A stretch of 55,072 nt of DNA from JBHHYU01 sp046757725 (GTDB lineage: Bacteria > Desulfobacterota > Binatia > UBA9968): positions 1 through 55,072 of the forward strand of contig JBHHYU010000013.1 of assembly GCA_046757725.1 (NCBI GenBank), in the 5' to 3' direction. The notes beneath the pieces were generated by a model. It was given only the letters and a program-made list of their open reading frames with translations. It ran no database searches and had not been told where the DNA came from. Each line of letters starts with the position of its first letter. Position 1 is the first letter of the stretch. Below are positions 8,542 to 17,466 of this stretch, in pieces. The translations under genes and the position numbers were made by a program.

Positions 8542-9045
8542 TTACAGGGATATGGGTATGCGTTCCAAGGAACTCTGGCTACGCCGGAGAAGGTAAAAAA
8601 GTGCGGGCGCTAGTATCGCTGAAAAAAGGGCCTCTAAGAAAAGATACCTAAGGACTCTAATCGACATACCATCCACCGCCAGGAAAAAGGTCCAGATAAT
8701 GATCAAAACTGCACCTTTAATCCATGATGCGAAAAAGACGACCAAAGCGCTTAAAAGAGGGTTGGGAACCCAGATATGTCGAGAACCCAGATAAACAGCC
8801 AGAAATACCAGCGACATGGCAAACGCATTGATACCTAAAATAGGGCTAGAGAACACATCCACGGAATAACCGAAGATAAAGCACCCTAGGACGGCACTCA
8901 CCGTAGGATAATTTAATCCCCAATATACACAAAGTACAAGGATCAAATCCGGGACTATGGGACCCAGAGGGAGAACATGCAGAAAGGTTGTCTGTATAAG
9001 GAGCAAGAAAAAACCGACAAACAAAAAAAGCAGAGGCAGCTTCAT
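8542..9045 (-). CDS. mreD: rod shape-determining membrane protein MreD
   Basis: A 167-residue hydrophobic protein with about five membrane segments and the family pattern near the start (PLGPIVPDLILVLCVYWGL). MreD is a small inner-membrane part of the elongasome linking MreC and the PBP2-RodA pair. Sequence conservation in this family is low; the call rests on the membrane profile, the length and the position between mreC and mrdA. Confidence 0.9.
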   Translation of the reverse strand: MKLPLLFLFVGFFLLLIQTTFLHVLPLGPIVPDLILVLCVYWGLNYPTVSAVLGCFIFGYSVDVFSSPILGINAFAMSLVFLAVYLGSRHIWVPNPLLSALVVFFASWIKGAVLIIIWTFFLAVDGMSIRVLRYLFLEALFSAILAPALFYLLRRSQSSLERIPISL

Positions 9046-9080
9046 AGGGGTTCAGTGTAGGAATTGTTGCAGAGACATTC

Positions 9081-9914
9081 CTAGTTTCTCTTTGGATCCG
9101 ATTTAGCGGAGACGACGAAAACTTCCTCAATCTGCGATGGATTAACCGCCGGGGTGACTTCTACGTCTTGGAACAGCCCGAAGCTTTTTTTGCGTACCCT
9201 GGTTACTGTTCCGACTAAAATGCCTTTGGGAAAGACCTCACCCAACCCTGAGGTGATCAATCGGTCCCCCTTCTGAATATCTTCACTTCTTTTCATATAC
9301 TTCATGATGACCCCGTTATCCAGAGAACCTGACACGATGCCCCGCGCACGACTTCTCTGAACGATGACATCCACGCCGCTGTACGAATCCGTAATGAGCA
9401 AAACCTTTGCGTTTCTCGACGTTACAGAAACCACTTGCCCCACCGCCCCGACCGGAGAAACCACAGCCATTCCCTTGAGCACACCGTCTTTGCGCCCTCG
9501 ATCTAGGATAAAGCTTTGAGACCAAGTACTCGCGCTGTTTGCTATTACGGATGCAGTCAAAGGCGTAGAAGGTAAGTGGGAGCGGAATTCCAATAGCCGC
9601 CGTAAGCGACGATTGGTGACCTCGGCTTCCAAGAGGTGATCTCTTTCCGCCTCGAGGTCGATGATGTGCCTTCTCAATGCTTCATTCTCGGAAGCGAGAT
9701 TCTTCATCAACACAAAATTCTGCCCGATCATCTTAAGTCTTATCACGGTTACCCGGATACCTATTTGGAAGGGACGCATCAATCCCAACAGGAGGGGCCC
9801 AATCGGGTCCCTCCTTAGGTGACCTCTAGCCGCTGCAGTGAGAATCATGAAAGAAAACAGAATACAGAGGAGGGAAGTCAGCAGGACCTGATTTCTACGA
9901 AGAAAAGCGAACAT
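9081..9914 (-). CDS. mreC: rod shape-determining protein MreC
   Basis: MreC is a membrane-anchored periplasmic scaffold that activates PBP2-RodA. The sequence shows an N-terminal membrane segment (QVLLTSLLCILFSFMIL), a coiled-coil stretch (roughly residues 65-100, rich in Glu, Leu and Arg) and the two beta-domains with TASVIANSASTW and GLGEVFPKGILVGTV. I prefer the ATG at 9914 (277 residues); a TTG at 9935 would add seven residues. GGGAG precedes the ATG at slightly long spacing. It is the second gene of the cell-shape operon. Confidence 0.93.
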   Translation of the reverse strand: MFAFLRRNQVLLTSLLCILFSFMILTAAARGHLRRDPIGPLLLGLMRPFQIGIRVTVIRLKMIGQNFVLMKNLASENEALRRHIIDLEAERDHLLEAEVTNRRLRRLLEFRSHLPSTPLTASVIANSASTWSQSFILDRGRKDGVLKGMAVVSPVGAVGQVVSVTSRNAKVLLITDSYSGVDVIVQRSRARGIVSGSLDNGVIMKYMKRSEDIQKGDRLITSGLGEVFPKGILVGTVTRVRKKSFGLFQDVEVTPAVNPSQIEEVFVVSAKSDPKRN

Positions 9915-9966
9915 GGGAGGCTCAACTCCCGACAAAAGACGTGTTCAAGCACCATGCTTTACGCGT

Positions 9967-11001
9967 CTATTGAACGGCTACCTCCTTCAGTAACGAAATC
10001 TCATCTAGGGCCTTTCCTGCGCCCATGACAACCGCCGTCAGCGGATCATCGGCAAGCATAACCTGCAGGCCCGTTTCTTCTTTAAGCAACGTGTCCAAGT
10101 TTCTGAGCAGTGCACCACCCCCGGCAAGTACAATCCCGCGGTCCACGATGTCCGAGGCCAGTTCGGGCGGGGTTCTCTCCAGCGAAAGATGCACGGCCTC
10201 TACAATTTGATTGATCGGTTCCAGTAGAGAATCACGAATTTCCTCGTCCGTAATGACCACGGTCTTGGGTACGCCGGCTACAAAGTCACGACCCTTGATC
10301 TCCATCGTCTGGAACTCATCTCCCGGATACGCAGAGCCGATAGTGATCTTAATCAACTCAGCGGTTCTTTCCCCAACCAACAGGTTGTACTTTCTTTTTA
10401 TGAATTGGGCGATGGATTCGTCCATCTTGTCCCCGCCGACGCGGACCGAGCGGGAAAAGACAATTCCGGCAAGAGAAATGACCGCTACCTCAGTTGTCCC
10501 GCCTCCAATGTCGATGATCATATTTCCGGTTGCCTCAGTGATTGGGAGCCCGGACCCGATGGCAGCTGCCATCGGCTCCTCAATAAGATACACTTCCCTT
10601 GCACCAGCCGACTCAGCCGATTCCCGGACGGCTCGCTTTTCCACTTCTGTTATCCCGAAAGGAACTCCAATGATGATCCGAGGGCGAACTAGAGTCCGTC
10701 GGTTGTGAACCTTCAGTATAAAGTACCGTAGCATAGCCTCTGTGATCTCAAAATCGGCGATCACACCATCCTTCAGTGGGCGTATGGCGACAATGCTACC
10801 GGGAGTCCTGCCGAGCATCTTTTTCGCCTCCGTGCCGACGGCTAGAACCCTTTTCCCGGTACGGTCGTTCGTTTGTTGTACCGCAACGACTGAAGGCTCG
10901 TTACAGACAATCCCCTCATTTTTAACATAAATCAGCGTATTGGCTGTTCCGAGATCAATAGCAAGATCATTGGAAAAAAAGCCAAAGAGGGCATCCAGCA
11001 T
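9967..11001 (-). CDS. mreB: rod shape-determining actin homologue MreB
   Basis: MreB forms membrane-bound filaments that orient cell-wall synthesis. The nucleotide-binding motifs are present: DLGTANTLIYV (phosphate 1), DIGGGTTEVAVISL (phosphate 2) and IVLAGGGALLRNL (adenosine). A longer frame reaches 11112, but the family N terminus (MLDALFGFFSNDLAIDLGTA) starts at the ATG at 11001, which has AAGGAG eight bases upstream, so I set the start there (344 residues, the usual length). It is the first gene of the operon, divergent from the foldase gene at 11207; promoters for both must lie in 11002-11206. Confidence 0.96.
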   Translation of the reverse strand: MLDALFGFFSNDLAIDLGTANTLIYVKNEGIVCNEPSVVAVQQTNDRTGKRVLAVGTEAKKMLGRTPGSIVAIRPLKDGVIADFEITEAMLRYFILKVHNRRTLVRPRIIIGVPFGITEVEKRAVRESAESAGAREVYLIEEPMAAAIGSGLPITEATGNMIIDIGGGTTEVAVISLAGIVFSRSVRVGGDKMDESIAQFIKRKYNLLVGERTAELIKITIGSAYPGDEFQTMEIKGRDFVAGVPKTVVITDEEIRDSLLEPINQIVEAVHLSLERTPPELASDIVDRGIVLAGGGALLRNLDTLLKEETGLQVMLADDPLTAVVMGAGKALDEISLLKEVAVQ

Positions 11002-11206
11002 CCAGAAAACTCCTTGTTGCTTTGAGAAGATCGAGAATAGACCTCCCAGAAATAACAGATTTGGCTTTGGCAAGCAAGATGAAGCAAAGAACACCCTAAA
11101 ATCAGCGGGCATTGCCCGAGATTCTGAGCAATGGTATAAAAACTAGGTGTGGCGGGGGAGCAGAATCCCTCTAAATAAAAACTTACGTTAGGGAGTAAAT
11201 AATCGA

Positions 11207-13096
11207 ATGCTCGACGTGTTGCGAAAGCGAAAGAGGTCCTGGGTTATTATCTTTTTGATCGGGATCATTACCCTCGTTTTTGTCCTATTTTATGGGGCCG
11301 GGCCTAACCTTGATCAGTCAAGGCAGGACAGTCTCGCACGGGTGAACGGAGAGGCCATTAGCCAGAGAGAGTTCGAAATCTCCTATCAAAGACTCCTTGA
11401 GTTCTATCGGAACCTTTTTAAAGGGAAGTTAACACCGGAGACGATCCAGGCGCTCAACCTCAGAGGGGTTATCCTGGACCAGTTGATCCAAAAGACATTA
11501 CTGCTTCAGGAAGCGCGGAGGCTCGGACTCCAAGCGACAAACGCGGAACTTATAGATGCGATCGCCGGCAATCCGAATTTTCAGGTGAACGGTCGTTTTA
11601 ACAAGGACCGTTATCTAAGGGTCCTTCGCACGCGGCGGCTAACCCCCGGGAGATTTGAGGTAGAACAAAGCGAACAGCTTACTATTCAAAAGCTCTACGA
11701 TATTGTTCAGGATAGCTCTCTTGTTTCAGACGCCGAAGTAGAGGACCGATACCGCCTAGAACAAGAGAAAATCGCCCTTTACTTTATTCGCCTGCAGGCA
11801 AAAGACTTTCTACCCCAAGCCAGAGTAACCTCGGAGGAGGTTAAAACCTATTACGAACGGAACAAAGAAACAGTACGGGAACCCGCGAGGGTTCAGGTAG
11901 AATACTCAACTTACCCCTTCGCGCATTTTAGCTCCTCAGTTCAGGTAAGCGAAAAAGAAATTGAAGACTATTATAATCTCTACCGAGATACTCAATTTCA
12001 CCAGCCTAAGACTGCACACCTGCGCCAGATTCTTTTCCGCATCCCCGATGGGGCGGATCTCCAGCAAATAAAGAAGATACGCACAAAGGCGGAAGGAGTT
12101 CTTCAGCAAGCCCAAGCCGGAGGCGACTTTACCCTGCTGGCAAAAAAGTTTTCTGACGACCCAAGTGGTGCCCAAGGGGGAGACATGGGTTTCTTTACGA
12201 AGGGACAAATGCTTCCTCAGCTAGATAAGGTGGCCTTTGCATTAAAGAAAGGCGAAGTCAGCAACGTGGTGGAGACCCCTCTTGGGTATCATATCCTTAA
12301 GGTGGAAGAAACAACGGGAGAAAAGACCACAAGCCTCAAGGAAGCGACGGAGGAGATCGTCCGGGCTATCAAAGCAAATCGGGGAAGAACCGACGCTGGC
12401 AACGCCGCTGATGCGGACAGAGAAAAGGCGATCTCGGGAACGGAGCTTTCCATTTTGGCGAAACAAAGAGGGATTCCCCTCACCCTTAGCCCCTGGTTCA
12501 GCCGTTCTGAGGTGCTGCCGAAGTTGGGTTCCGTCGAGGAATTTAATAAGACGGCCTTCTCGCTTGTTTCGGGGGAGATCAGCCCTGTTATAGAGGGGCC
12601 CCGCGCCTACTACCTCCTGAAACTCAAAAATAGAAAAAAATCCTTCGTTCCTCCGCTTGATGGAGTCCGTGGAGAACTAGAGAAAAAACTTAGGGACGTG
12701 AAGGCATTCAAACTGGCAAGCCAAAAAGCCGAATTGTTACTGACACAACTGAAAAAGGAAAAAGATATCAAAAGCATCGCTCAAAAATACAACCTCTCTG
12801 TAGAGGAGACCGGCTGGTTTCTTCGCAACGCCCCTCAGCTCCCTAAGATTGGTCCTCTGAACGAAGTCAAGCCGGGAGAGCTACCCTTAACCACGGCGCA
12901 ATCTGTCCCGAAGCGAATCTACACCCAAACAAAGGCGGTTTACCTGCTTGCCTTTAAAGGAACACAGGGGGCGGATATGAAACGCTTTGGAAAAGAGAAA
13001 AAACAATTAAAAGAACAAGCACTAAAAGAAAAAAGAAAGCGGGCTTTGCAGAAATTTGTCGAGGATCTCAAGGCCAAAGCGGATATCAAGCTGTAG
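11207..13096 (+). CDS. PpiD/SurA-like membrane-anchored peptidyl-prolyl isomerase
   Basis: A 629-residue periplasmic folding factor. It has a short cytoplasmic start, one membrane anchor (about residues 12-30, rich in Ile, Leu, Val and Phe), a SurA_N-type chaperone region (about 35-190), a parvulin (PpiC) domain (about 275-372, containing HLRQILFRI, FSDDPSGAQGGDMGFF and GYHILKVEE) and a second, degenerate parvulin-like repeat (about 430-480). This layout is that of PpiD, which assists outer-membrane and secreted proteins as they leave the translocon. The ATG at 11207 follows AGGGAG. It is transcribed divergently from mreB. Confidence 0.88.
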   Translation: MLDVLRKRKRSWVIIFLIGIITLVFVLFYGAGPNLDQSRQDSLARVNGEAISQREFEISYQRLLEFYRNLFKGKLTPETIQALNLRGVILDQLIQKTLLLQEARRLGLQATNAELIDAIAGNPNFQVNGRFNKDRYLRVLRTRRLTPGRFEVEQSEQLTIQKLYDIVQDSSLVSDAEVEDRYRLEQEKIALYFIRLQAKDFLPQARVTSEEVKTYYERNKETVREPARVQVEYSTYPFAHFSSSVQVSEKEIEDYYNLYRDTQFHQPKTAHLRQILFRIPDGADLQQIKKIRTKAEGVLQQAQAGGDFTLLAKKFSDDPSGAQGGDMGFFTKGQMLPQLDKVAFALKKGEVSNVVETPLGYHILKVEETTGEKTTSLKEATEEIVRAIKANRGRTDAGNAADADREKAISGTELSILAKQRGIPLTLSPWFSRSEVLPKLGSVEEFNKTAFSLVSGEISPVIEGPRAYYLLKLKNRKKSFVPPLDGVRGELEKKLRDVKAFKLASQKAELLLTQLKKEKDIKSIAQKYNLSVEETGWFLRNAPQLPKIGPLNEVKPGELPLTTAQSVPKRIYTQTKAVYLLAFKGTQGADMKRFGKEKKQLKEQALKEKRKRALQKFVEDLKAKADIKL

Positions 13097-13168
13097 CCCC
13101 CCGATGGTTTCACTGGTGCTTTGATTTCGCACTGAAAATCGTTAGAAAGTTCTATTGATAACAGAACC

Positions 13169-13780
13169 ATGCAAATTCTCTTACTACGCCATGGGGAAAC
13201 CGATTGGAATCTGCAAGGGCGCTGTCAAGGGGCAGCGGATTTGGATCTTAACCGAACAGGAACGCAACAGGCCAAAGATACAGCCATATATCTCAGCAGA
13301 GAGAAAATTGATGCCGTCTATTCCAGTGATCTGAAAAGGGCCCTCCAGACCGCAGGTGCCATAAGCCAGTTACACAACCTAGCGGTCAATATTGAAGAGA
13401 ATTTTCGCGAACTCAATCATGGAGACCTTGAGGGATTAACCTTTCCTGATATCCGCGCTGCCTTTCCTGACCTCGTGGAAAAGTGGAGAGACGCACCTGC
13501 AGAATTAACCATCCCGGGAGGAGAAAGGCTTATAGATGTGGAACATAGGACATGGGACGGGATGAATCGGATCATAGAGAGCCATCGACCTGAAGAAACA
13601 GTAGTCATAGTCAGCCATAGGTTTCCCATTTTGGCTGTTTTGTGTCGCATTACAGACACGCCTCTAAATCAACGATCTTTTCAACTTGATCCCTGTGGAG
13701 TGAATTACCTTACCTATAGTCATGAAGGTGGTTGGAAAGTCACTCGCATTAACCATCGCCCCCCTACCGAGCTCCCGTGA
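13169..13780 (+). CDS. histidine phosphatase (phosphoglycerate mutase-like)
   Basis: A 203-residue member of the histidine phosphatase superfamily. The phosphohistidine motif LLRHGETDWN starts at residue 5 (catalytic His9), followed by the second arginine in YSSDLKRALQTA, the acidic Glu in FRELNHGDLEG, and the second catalytic histidine in VIVSHRFP, where the usual glycine after the histidine is arginine. Family members include phosphoglycerate mutase, alpha-ribazole phosphatase (CobC) and many small-molecule phosphatases; no cobalamin genes are near, so the substrate is open. It lies 72 bases after the foldase gene and may be cotranscribed. Confidence 0.85.
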   Translation: MQILLLRHGETDWNLQGRCQGAADLDLNRTGTQQAKDTAIYLSREKIDAVYSSDLKRALQTAGAISQLHNLAVNIEENFRELNHGDLEGLTFPDIRAAFPDLVEKWRDAPAELTIPGGERLIDVEHRTWDGMNRIIESHRPEETVVIVSHRFPILAVLCRITDTPLNQRSFQLDPCGVNYLTYSHEGGWKVTRINHRPPTELP

Positions 13781-14114
13781 TGTTATCTAGACTCAACCCT
13801 TCACTGTGCCTCGAGCCTCTCTTCTACCAATAACAAGAAAATAACAATCTAGGCACCCGACCCCGTTCGGAAGCAGTGAGGAGATCGCCACTTTCATCAC
13901 AGCCATTGGCTCATGCTAGGAACCATAGAGAAAAACTCATTACGGTTCCCATCGTAGTTCCTCTCTGCCTGCGAGAGGGAAGATGAGACTTCCACAGAGG
14001 GAACATTTTTTGTCTGAAAAGCATAAAACCGACGCTTGTGGGCACGTCGCAAAAAATGGCGGTTTGTAACTTATTGATTTTATTAAATTTTTATCTTTCT
14101 GAAATGGCACGAAT
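13781..14114. other. intergenic region, nothing identified
   Basis: About 330 bases with no convincing reading frame, tRNA or terminator. The last 60 bases are AT-rich and may hold the promoter for the coiled-coil gene, but I could not pick out a good -35/-10 pair. Confidence 0.4.
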
Positions 14115-14735
14115 TTGGCTAGTGGTTTTTCTGACAGTTACTCGGTCGGGAGGCCGGTGCCCACGTTAGGGTTTTACAAACAAAGAGGGGTATCCAAACT
14201 CTGGCATATGGACCTTTTCAAAGAAACCGACAACAATCCGTTTAGCCTCTTAAATCTGGAAATAAGCAAGCTCAAAGAGGTTCTTTTAACCCAGACCTAC
14301 GGGATTGAGTTGGACCTCAAGCAGGCGAAGAGCTCGACTACGGCTGAGGCGCAACATGCCGAGCAGGTCATAGGGCATCTCGAGTCGGAAATAGTCGGGT
14401 TAGAGGCCGAGCTTACAGAGAGAGTTGAAATGCTTCAGACGAGGGAATCTCTGATCAAAGAACTGGAAGAAAAACTGGCCGGGCAGACCAGTGATTTTGA
14501 AGATCGATTAAGGGAGAAAGACGCTCTTTTAAAACTCCGGGACCAGGAGTTATGCGAAAAGAACGCGTTGATGCGGGCCAAAGAAGAAGAGAGCAGATCG
14601 CTTCTGGAACGAATTTTGGCGGAGACGGAAAAGTTAAGGTCTGAGCTCAAAGAAAAGAAAATTCACCTCGCAGTTACAGAAAGAGAACAGCGGCGTGCGA
14701 AGAAGCGTCGCACGGACAAGCATTGGAAGTTGTAG
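14115..14735 (+). CDS. coiled-coil protein of unknown function
   Basis: A 206-residue frame rich in Glu, Lys, Leu and Arg. From about residue 75 onward it shows long heptad-like repeats (ALLKLRDQELCEKNALMRA and similar) and should form an extended coiled coil. There is no signal peptide and no membrane segment. The start is uncertain: TTG at 14115 opens the frame, but the ATG at 14208 (residue 32, MDLFKETDNNP) is a more natural start; neither has a strong ribosome binding site. The C terminus is very basic (EREQRRAKKRRTDKHWKL). It precedes the selenoprotein gene by 136 bases on the same strand. I do not recognise the family. Confidence 0.6.
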   Translation: MASGFSDSYSVGRPVPTLGFYKQRGVSKLWHMDLFKETDNNPFSLLNLEISKLKEVLLTQTYGIELDLKQAKSSTTAEAQHAEQVIGHLESEIVGLEAELTERVEMLQTRESLIKELEEKLAGQTSDFEDRLREKDALLKLRDQELCEKNALMRAKEEESRSLLERILAETEKLRSELKEKKIHLAVTEREQRRAKKRRTDKHWKL

Positions 14736-14871
14736 GAATAAAATCCGCAAGGCTCAGGAATTTTACCAACCCGAGGCTCTTGAACTCAGATTGCGGGTTT
14801 GTTATACGAAGGCCAGCATTTTCGCTGTGCGTAGGTTCCAACAAACTTCTTCTCAGTTGGAGGTGATTCTA

Positions 14872-15591
14872 ATGGAAGCGATATCTGAACAGGGCATTGC
14901 GTATAACTATGATACTTTTACCCGCTCGGAAGGGGCTGGTAAAACAAAGTTGTTTAAGGAACAATTGCGTGCCGGCGACGAAGCACCTGACTTTGAGTTA
15001 ACCTCGCTCGAGGGGGAATGTGTCCGCCTGTCAAGTTACCGCGGTCAAAAACATGTCCTTTTAGAGTTCGGGAGCATCACGTGACCGCCGTTTGTGGGCG
15101 AGGTCTCGCCCCTCAACCAACTCTATGCCCGGTATCGGGGTAAAAATGTGGAGTTCTTTACCGTCTATGTACGTGAACCTCATCCCGGGGAACACTATGG
15201 TCCTCAAAGGAGCTGGGGGCAAAAAGTCCAAAACGCTCGTGATTGCAAGGATCAAGACGGTATCCAGAATCCGATCCTGGTGGATGACCTGGAAGGCACG
15301 GTCCACCGAGTTTACGGGATTATGCCCAATATGATCTACATCGTCGATAAGGAGGGAAAAATTGCCTACAAGGCAATGTGGACAGATCACACGGAGATCG
15401 AGAGCGTTTTGAACAACCTTGCCCTGGCGGATGAACTGCGGGCCCGGGGTACACGCGTCAAGCCTTCGTATACGGAAAAGATCAATTATATCCCTGCGGA
15501 GTATGCTCCCGGTCTTCGCGAAAAGGTTTTTGGACGAGCAGGGAAGAAGGCCTGGGAGGATTATCGGAACGCCTTCAAATCTAAACCCTGA
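14872..15591 (+). CDS. deiodinase-like thioredoxin-fold selenoprotein (in-frame TGA = Sec71)
   Basis: Read through the TGA at 15082-15084 as selenocysteine, the gene encodes 239 residues with Sec71. The ATG at 14872 follows a strong GGAGGTG site. The N-terminal half is a redoxin domain (GDEAPDFELTSLEG). The active site reads LLEFGSIT-U-PPF, which matches the FGSxTUPxF signature of iodothyronine deiodinases and bacterial deiodinase-like proteins. The frame then continues without a break through VYVREPHPGEHY and NPILVDDLEG to MIYIVDKEGKIAYKAMW, all with deiodinase counterparts. Because the homology runs straight across the TGA, this is not a pseudogene. The bacterial role is probably thiol-dependent peroxide or electrophile reduction rather than hormone deiodination. 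An ordinary gene caller would split it into 14695-15084 and 15094-15591. A SECIS-type hairpin follows the TGA. Confidence 0.92.
15085..15111 (+). promoter_or_regulatory. bacterial SECIS element for Sec71
   Basis: Eleven bases after the TGA begins a perfect 6-bp stem (GGGCGA at 15096-15101, TCGCCC at 15106-15111) with loop GGTC. Bacterial SECIS hairpins that bind SelB have a short stem, a small apical loop with G and U, and about this spacing. The apical sequence AGGTCT matches what I recall of the Escherichia coli fdhF SECIS. The hairpin lies inside the coding sequence. Confidence 0.85.
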
Positions 15592-16183
15592 CACCTACTT
15601 CGTTTGTGATCATGAGGGTATCCCTCGGCATGCCGCGAGCACATCACGGATGGGATTGCGGACGAGGGTCAGCGGCCGGTCTTTCCTTGGGTTGATTTCC
15701 TGGTCTGAAGCCCTGTGGTTGATGTAAATATAGCTTGATTCAATGTAAACCCCGCCTCTTGAGGCGGGCACAAAGCCAATGGGGTTTCCAAAGGGGAGAA
15801 GCGGCAGCTCTTTCCCTCGGTCGAACAGGGGGACTCAAACCCCGTGTTGGATATAACTTGGCCGGTGTTACCACAGAGGCTCGGTCCTATGACCTGTAAG
15901 GTACAAGTCCTCTCCTGTCAGTGAGTACCGGCTAAGCCTTTTCGAGAGATCCAACGAGTTCAACCGCTCTCCGCCTTTTGCTTGTGAATCGGTTGTGTCC
16001 ACCGCGTGCAATACAACAGCCGGCAAGTGGCAACGGAGCACAGGAGGATTAAAATCAATGCCGGCTTTCCGGCAGACCTGGACATTGTCTTTGTCGTGAG
16101 GTAGAGGAAAAACGATACCCGACACCGCTCATGTGTTAGCTGGCATGGCGGGCATCATCAATAGGGCTACGGGAGGCTAGCGT
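15592..16183. other. intergenic region with one strong hairpin
   Basis: About 590 bases with no supported gene. A perfect 7-bp GC stem (CCCGCCT at 15751-15757, AGGCGGG at 15762-15768, loop CTTG) is nested inside a 7-bp inverted repeat (AAACCCC at 15747-15753, GGGGTTT at 15781-15787). This may be a terminator-like or repetitive palindrome after the selenoprotein gene. The rest shows no recognisable tRNA or repeat. Confidence 0.4.
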
Positions 16184-17320
16184 ATGCTGATTATCGACAA
16201 CCAGATAGCCGCTGAACTCCTCACCATGGAGGACTGTATCCGAGTGCAGGAAGAAGCCTTCAAAAAACTGCCCTCAGGCGGTGCCATTCACCGCCCGCGG
16301 ATCGACCTCTACATGCCATGTGAGCGTGAAGAGAGCTACTTCCGCTGGGGCACCATGGAAGGGGCTAATGATGGTTTTTTTGCGATCCGCATGAAGTCGG
16401 ATATCATTACCTGGCCACAGGATGAGAATGGTCATTGGACCGAAGAGAAATATTGCCGTACGCCCGGCACCTATTGTGGTCTTATCCTTCTGGTCAGCAC
16501 CCGCAACGGCGAGCCTCTGGCCTTTATTAATGATGGCCACCTGCAACACATGCGGGTTGGTGGTGGTGCCGGTGTTGGAACGAAATACCTTGCCCGCAAG
16601 GATTCCCACCTCGTTGGCATACTAGGTTCCGGCGGTATGGCGCGCACGTTTTTACAAGCGTTTTGTGTGGTCCGTGACATTCGGCTGTGCAAAGTTTATA
16701 GCCCAAACTCGGATCACCGGGAGAAGTTTGCCCAAGAGATGAGCCGCAAACTCCGCATCGAGGTCCGGGCAGTCGAGTCCCCGCGTGAGGCTGTACGCGG
16801 AGTCGATATCCTGTCGACCTGCACGGATAGCCTGAGACCTGTCTTCGACCCTGAGTGGATCGAACGAGGCATGCATGTTACTAACCTGGGGCGTCGCGAA
16901 ATCAGCGACCGTGCAATGGACAAGTTTGATGTGGTGGTTCGCCAGGGAACCGCAGGTCTCCAAATGCGGCAGACCGAGCGCTTCCAAGCTGAACGAGGCC
17001 TCAGTCCCGCAGCTTTTATTGGTGGTACTCCGGAAGAGATGAAACGTATTCCGGAGAAAAATCCCGAGCCCGGTTTCGGTGGAGATGACCCTGAGTTCAC
17101 AGACCGCGGCAAAGGTAGTGACAAGCCTGATTTTGCAGATCTTGTTAGCGGAAAAGCGAAAGGCCGAACTAGTTCCGGTCAAGTGACTTTCTACCGAAAC
17201 GTGGGTAATCAGGGGCTCCAGTTTTCTGCCGTCGGTGGGCTCGTCTATCAATTAGCCAAAGAGCGCGGGCTCGGTCGCGAGATTCCCACCGACTGGTTTT
17301 TGCAGGACATCCGTGATTGA
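16184..17320 (+). CDS. ornithine cyclodeaminase/mu-crystallin family protein
   Basis: A 378-residue member of the OCD/mu-crystallin family of NAD(P)-binding enzymes (ornithine cyclodeaminase, alanine dehydrogenase, ketimine reductase and imine reductases). The Rossmann dinucleotide motif GILGSGGMA starts near residue 146, followed by CKVYSPNSDHREKFA and the STCTDS segment. A loop of about 40 residues rich in Glu, Asp, Gly and Pro (about 285-325) is longer than in typical OCD. The ATG follows GGGAGG. It resembles 28318-29373 but is clearly diverged. The substrate cannot be read from sequence; these proteins often sit in catabolic loci with amidohydrolases. Confidence 0.88.
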   Translation: MLIIDNQIAAELLTMEDCIRVQEEAFKKLPSGGAIHRPRIDLYMPCEREESYFRWGTMEGANDGFFAIRMKSDIITWPQDENGHWTEEKYCRTPGTYCGLILLVSTRNGEPLAFINDGHLQHMRVGGGAGVGTKYLARKDSHLVGILGSGGMARTFLQAFCVVRDIRLCKVYSPNSDHREKFAQEMSRKLRIEVRAVESPREAVRGVDILSTCTDSLRPVFDPEWIERGMHVTNLGRREISDRAMDKFDVVVRQGTAGLQMRQTERFQAERGLSPAAFIGGTPEEMKRIPEKNPEPGFGGDDPEFTDRGKGSDKPDFADLVSGKAKGRTSSGQVTFYRNVGNQGLQFSAVGGLVYQLAKERGLGREIPTDWFLQDIRD

Positions 17321-17466
17321 GAGCTACCACCTGAGCCATTTTACCAAAAAGTCCTATGATACAACCCCACCGTCTTTCTAACCTTCACCGATACCGGGAG
17401 ACTGTGAAGATACAACACCCATGGACCTAGCGGATTTAGTTCCAGAAAACTGGTCTTGTGGAGCTA

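Noticed and set aside
14695..15084. Separate 129-residue redoxin gene ending at the TGA
   Set aside because: The redoxin homology, active-site signature and SECIS hairpin all continue across the TGA; the real gene is 14872-15591.
15827..15847. Stem-loop with TCA in the loop, considered as part of a selenocysteine tRNA
   Set aside because: The base before the triplet is C rather than the invariant U, the stem has only four clean pairs, and no acceptor stem or T arm fits around it.
16652..17251. 199-residue minus-strand frame
   Set aside because: It lies inside the ornithine-cyclodeaminase-like gene on the other strand and lacks a ribosome binding site or family pattern.
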